DNA of 10,789 nt from Phoronis ovalis. Lineage: Eukaryota; Phoronida; Phoronidae. Location: positions 1-10,789 of the forward strand of contig JAOXYB010059879.1 of the NCBI GenBank assembly GCA_028565635.1, read 5' to 3'. The notes under the pieces were generated by a model that worked only from the letters and a program-made list of their open reading frames with translations, made no database searches and had not been told where the DNA came from. The position numbers and the translations under genes were made by a program. Shown one piece after another: positions 1 through 10,789 of this stretch; position 1 is the stretch's first letter, and the number at the start of each line of letters is the position of its first letter.

Positions 1-145
1 CCTCAAAACTCTTATACATACAAAGATGGCTTTACAACTAAGGAAACTACATCATATGATGGGCATCTGTCTGCACCAGCAGACCTCTTGTATTAACATT
101 ATATACTGTCATTACTAGGTGTGATTGAGGTCAAATTTTTGCTAG

Positions 146-10548
<10,403 letters not shown>

Positions 10549-10789
10549 GTAAGAAACATTTTTATTTTATTATAATTCAAGCTTCTATAATTAATAAAAT
10601 TGTAAAGCACCAAGTGACTAACGGCTTCACCTCTAAGTTCTGGTTTGCTGTAGTGTAAAGGATTTTTGTTATCTCAAACTGGCGAAAGTCGTTTTAGTAT
10701 TAAATGATCATGGCAGGGGCGGATACAGAGCACAGTTGTGACAGGTTTCCAAATTACGATATAAATGATCGAGAGCTGAAATGTCACTA
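10549..10789 (+). other. Start of the next intron
   Basis: This is sequence after the exon J donor, open at the window edge. No exon or repeat was recognised in these 241 bases. Confidence 0.8.

Overview
The window is eukaryotic genomic DNA, AT-rich, carrying part of one intron-rich gene on the plus strand. Eleven exons can be placed by GT..AG boundaries, consistent phase and protein similarity. They encode part of NALCN, the four-domain sodium-leak channel: domain I pore loop and S6, the I-II linker, all of domain II, and the start of the II-III linker. The N-terminal and C-terminal parts of the channel lie outside the window. No other gene is supported, on either strand.

Layout: exon A (180-322, domain I filter and S6), exon B (756-860, end of S6), exon C (1107-1328, I-II linker and domain II S1), exon D (2315-2482, S2-S3), exon E (2945-3004, S4), exon F (3226-3357, S4-S5 linker and S5), two alternative domain II pore-S6 exons G1 (6014-6169) and G2 (6758-6895), exon H (9593-9667, end of domain II S6), exon I (10141-10214) and exon J (10437-10548), both II-III linker. 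The ends of the window are intronic. The two largest complete introns, about 2.66 and 2.70 kb, flank the G1/G2 pair.

The main point of interest is G1/G2. Both begin with nearly the same pore helix, but the selectivity-filter residue is Glu in G1 (Q-E-G-W) and Lys in G2 (Q-K-G-W). One gene can therefore make a channel with a calcium-channel-like or a sodium-channel-like domain II position. This kind of duplicated pore exon has been described for invertebrate NALCN. Both exons are phase 0 and multiples of three, so double inclusion or double skipping would not shift the frame. They also differ strongly in the turret and S6, and have visibly different 3' splice sites.

The organism is an invertebrate animal. 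The duplicated domain II exon and the TGACCT/AGGTCA-type intronic sequence lean towards a lophotrochozoan such as a mollusc, but that is inference. The introns carry several degenerate mobile-element traces: a reverse-transcriptase motif between G1 and G2, a TA-flanked inverted-repeat element, a larger element with GGGGTTAACTT inverted ends, and two fold-back sequences.
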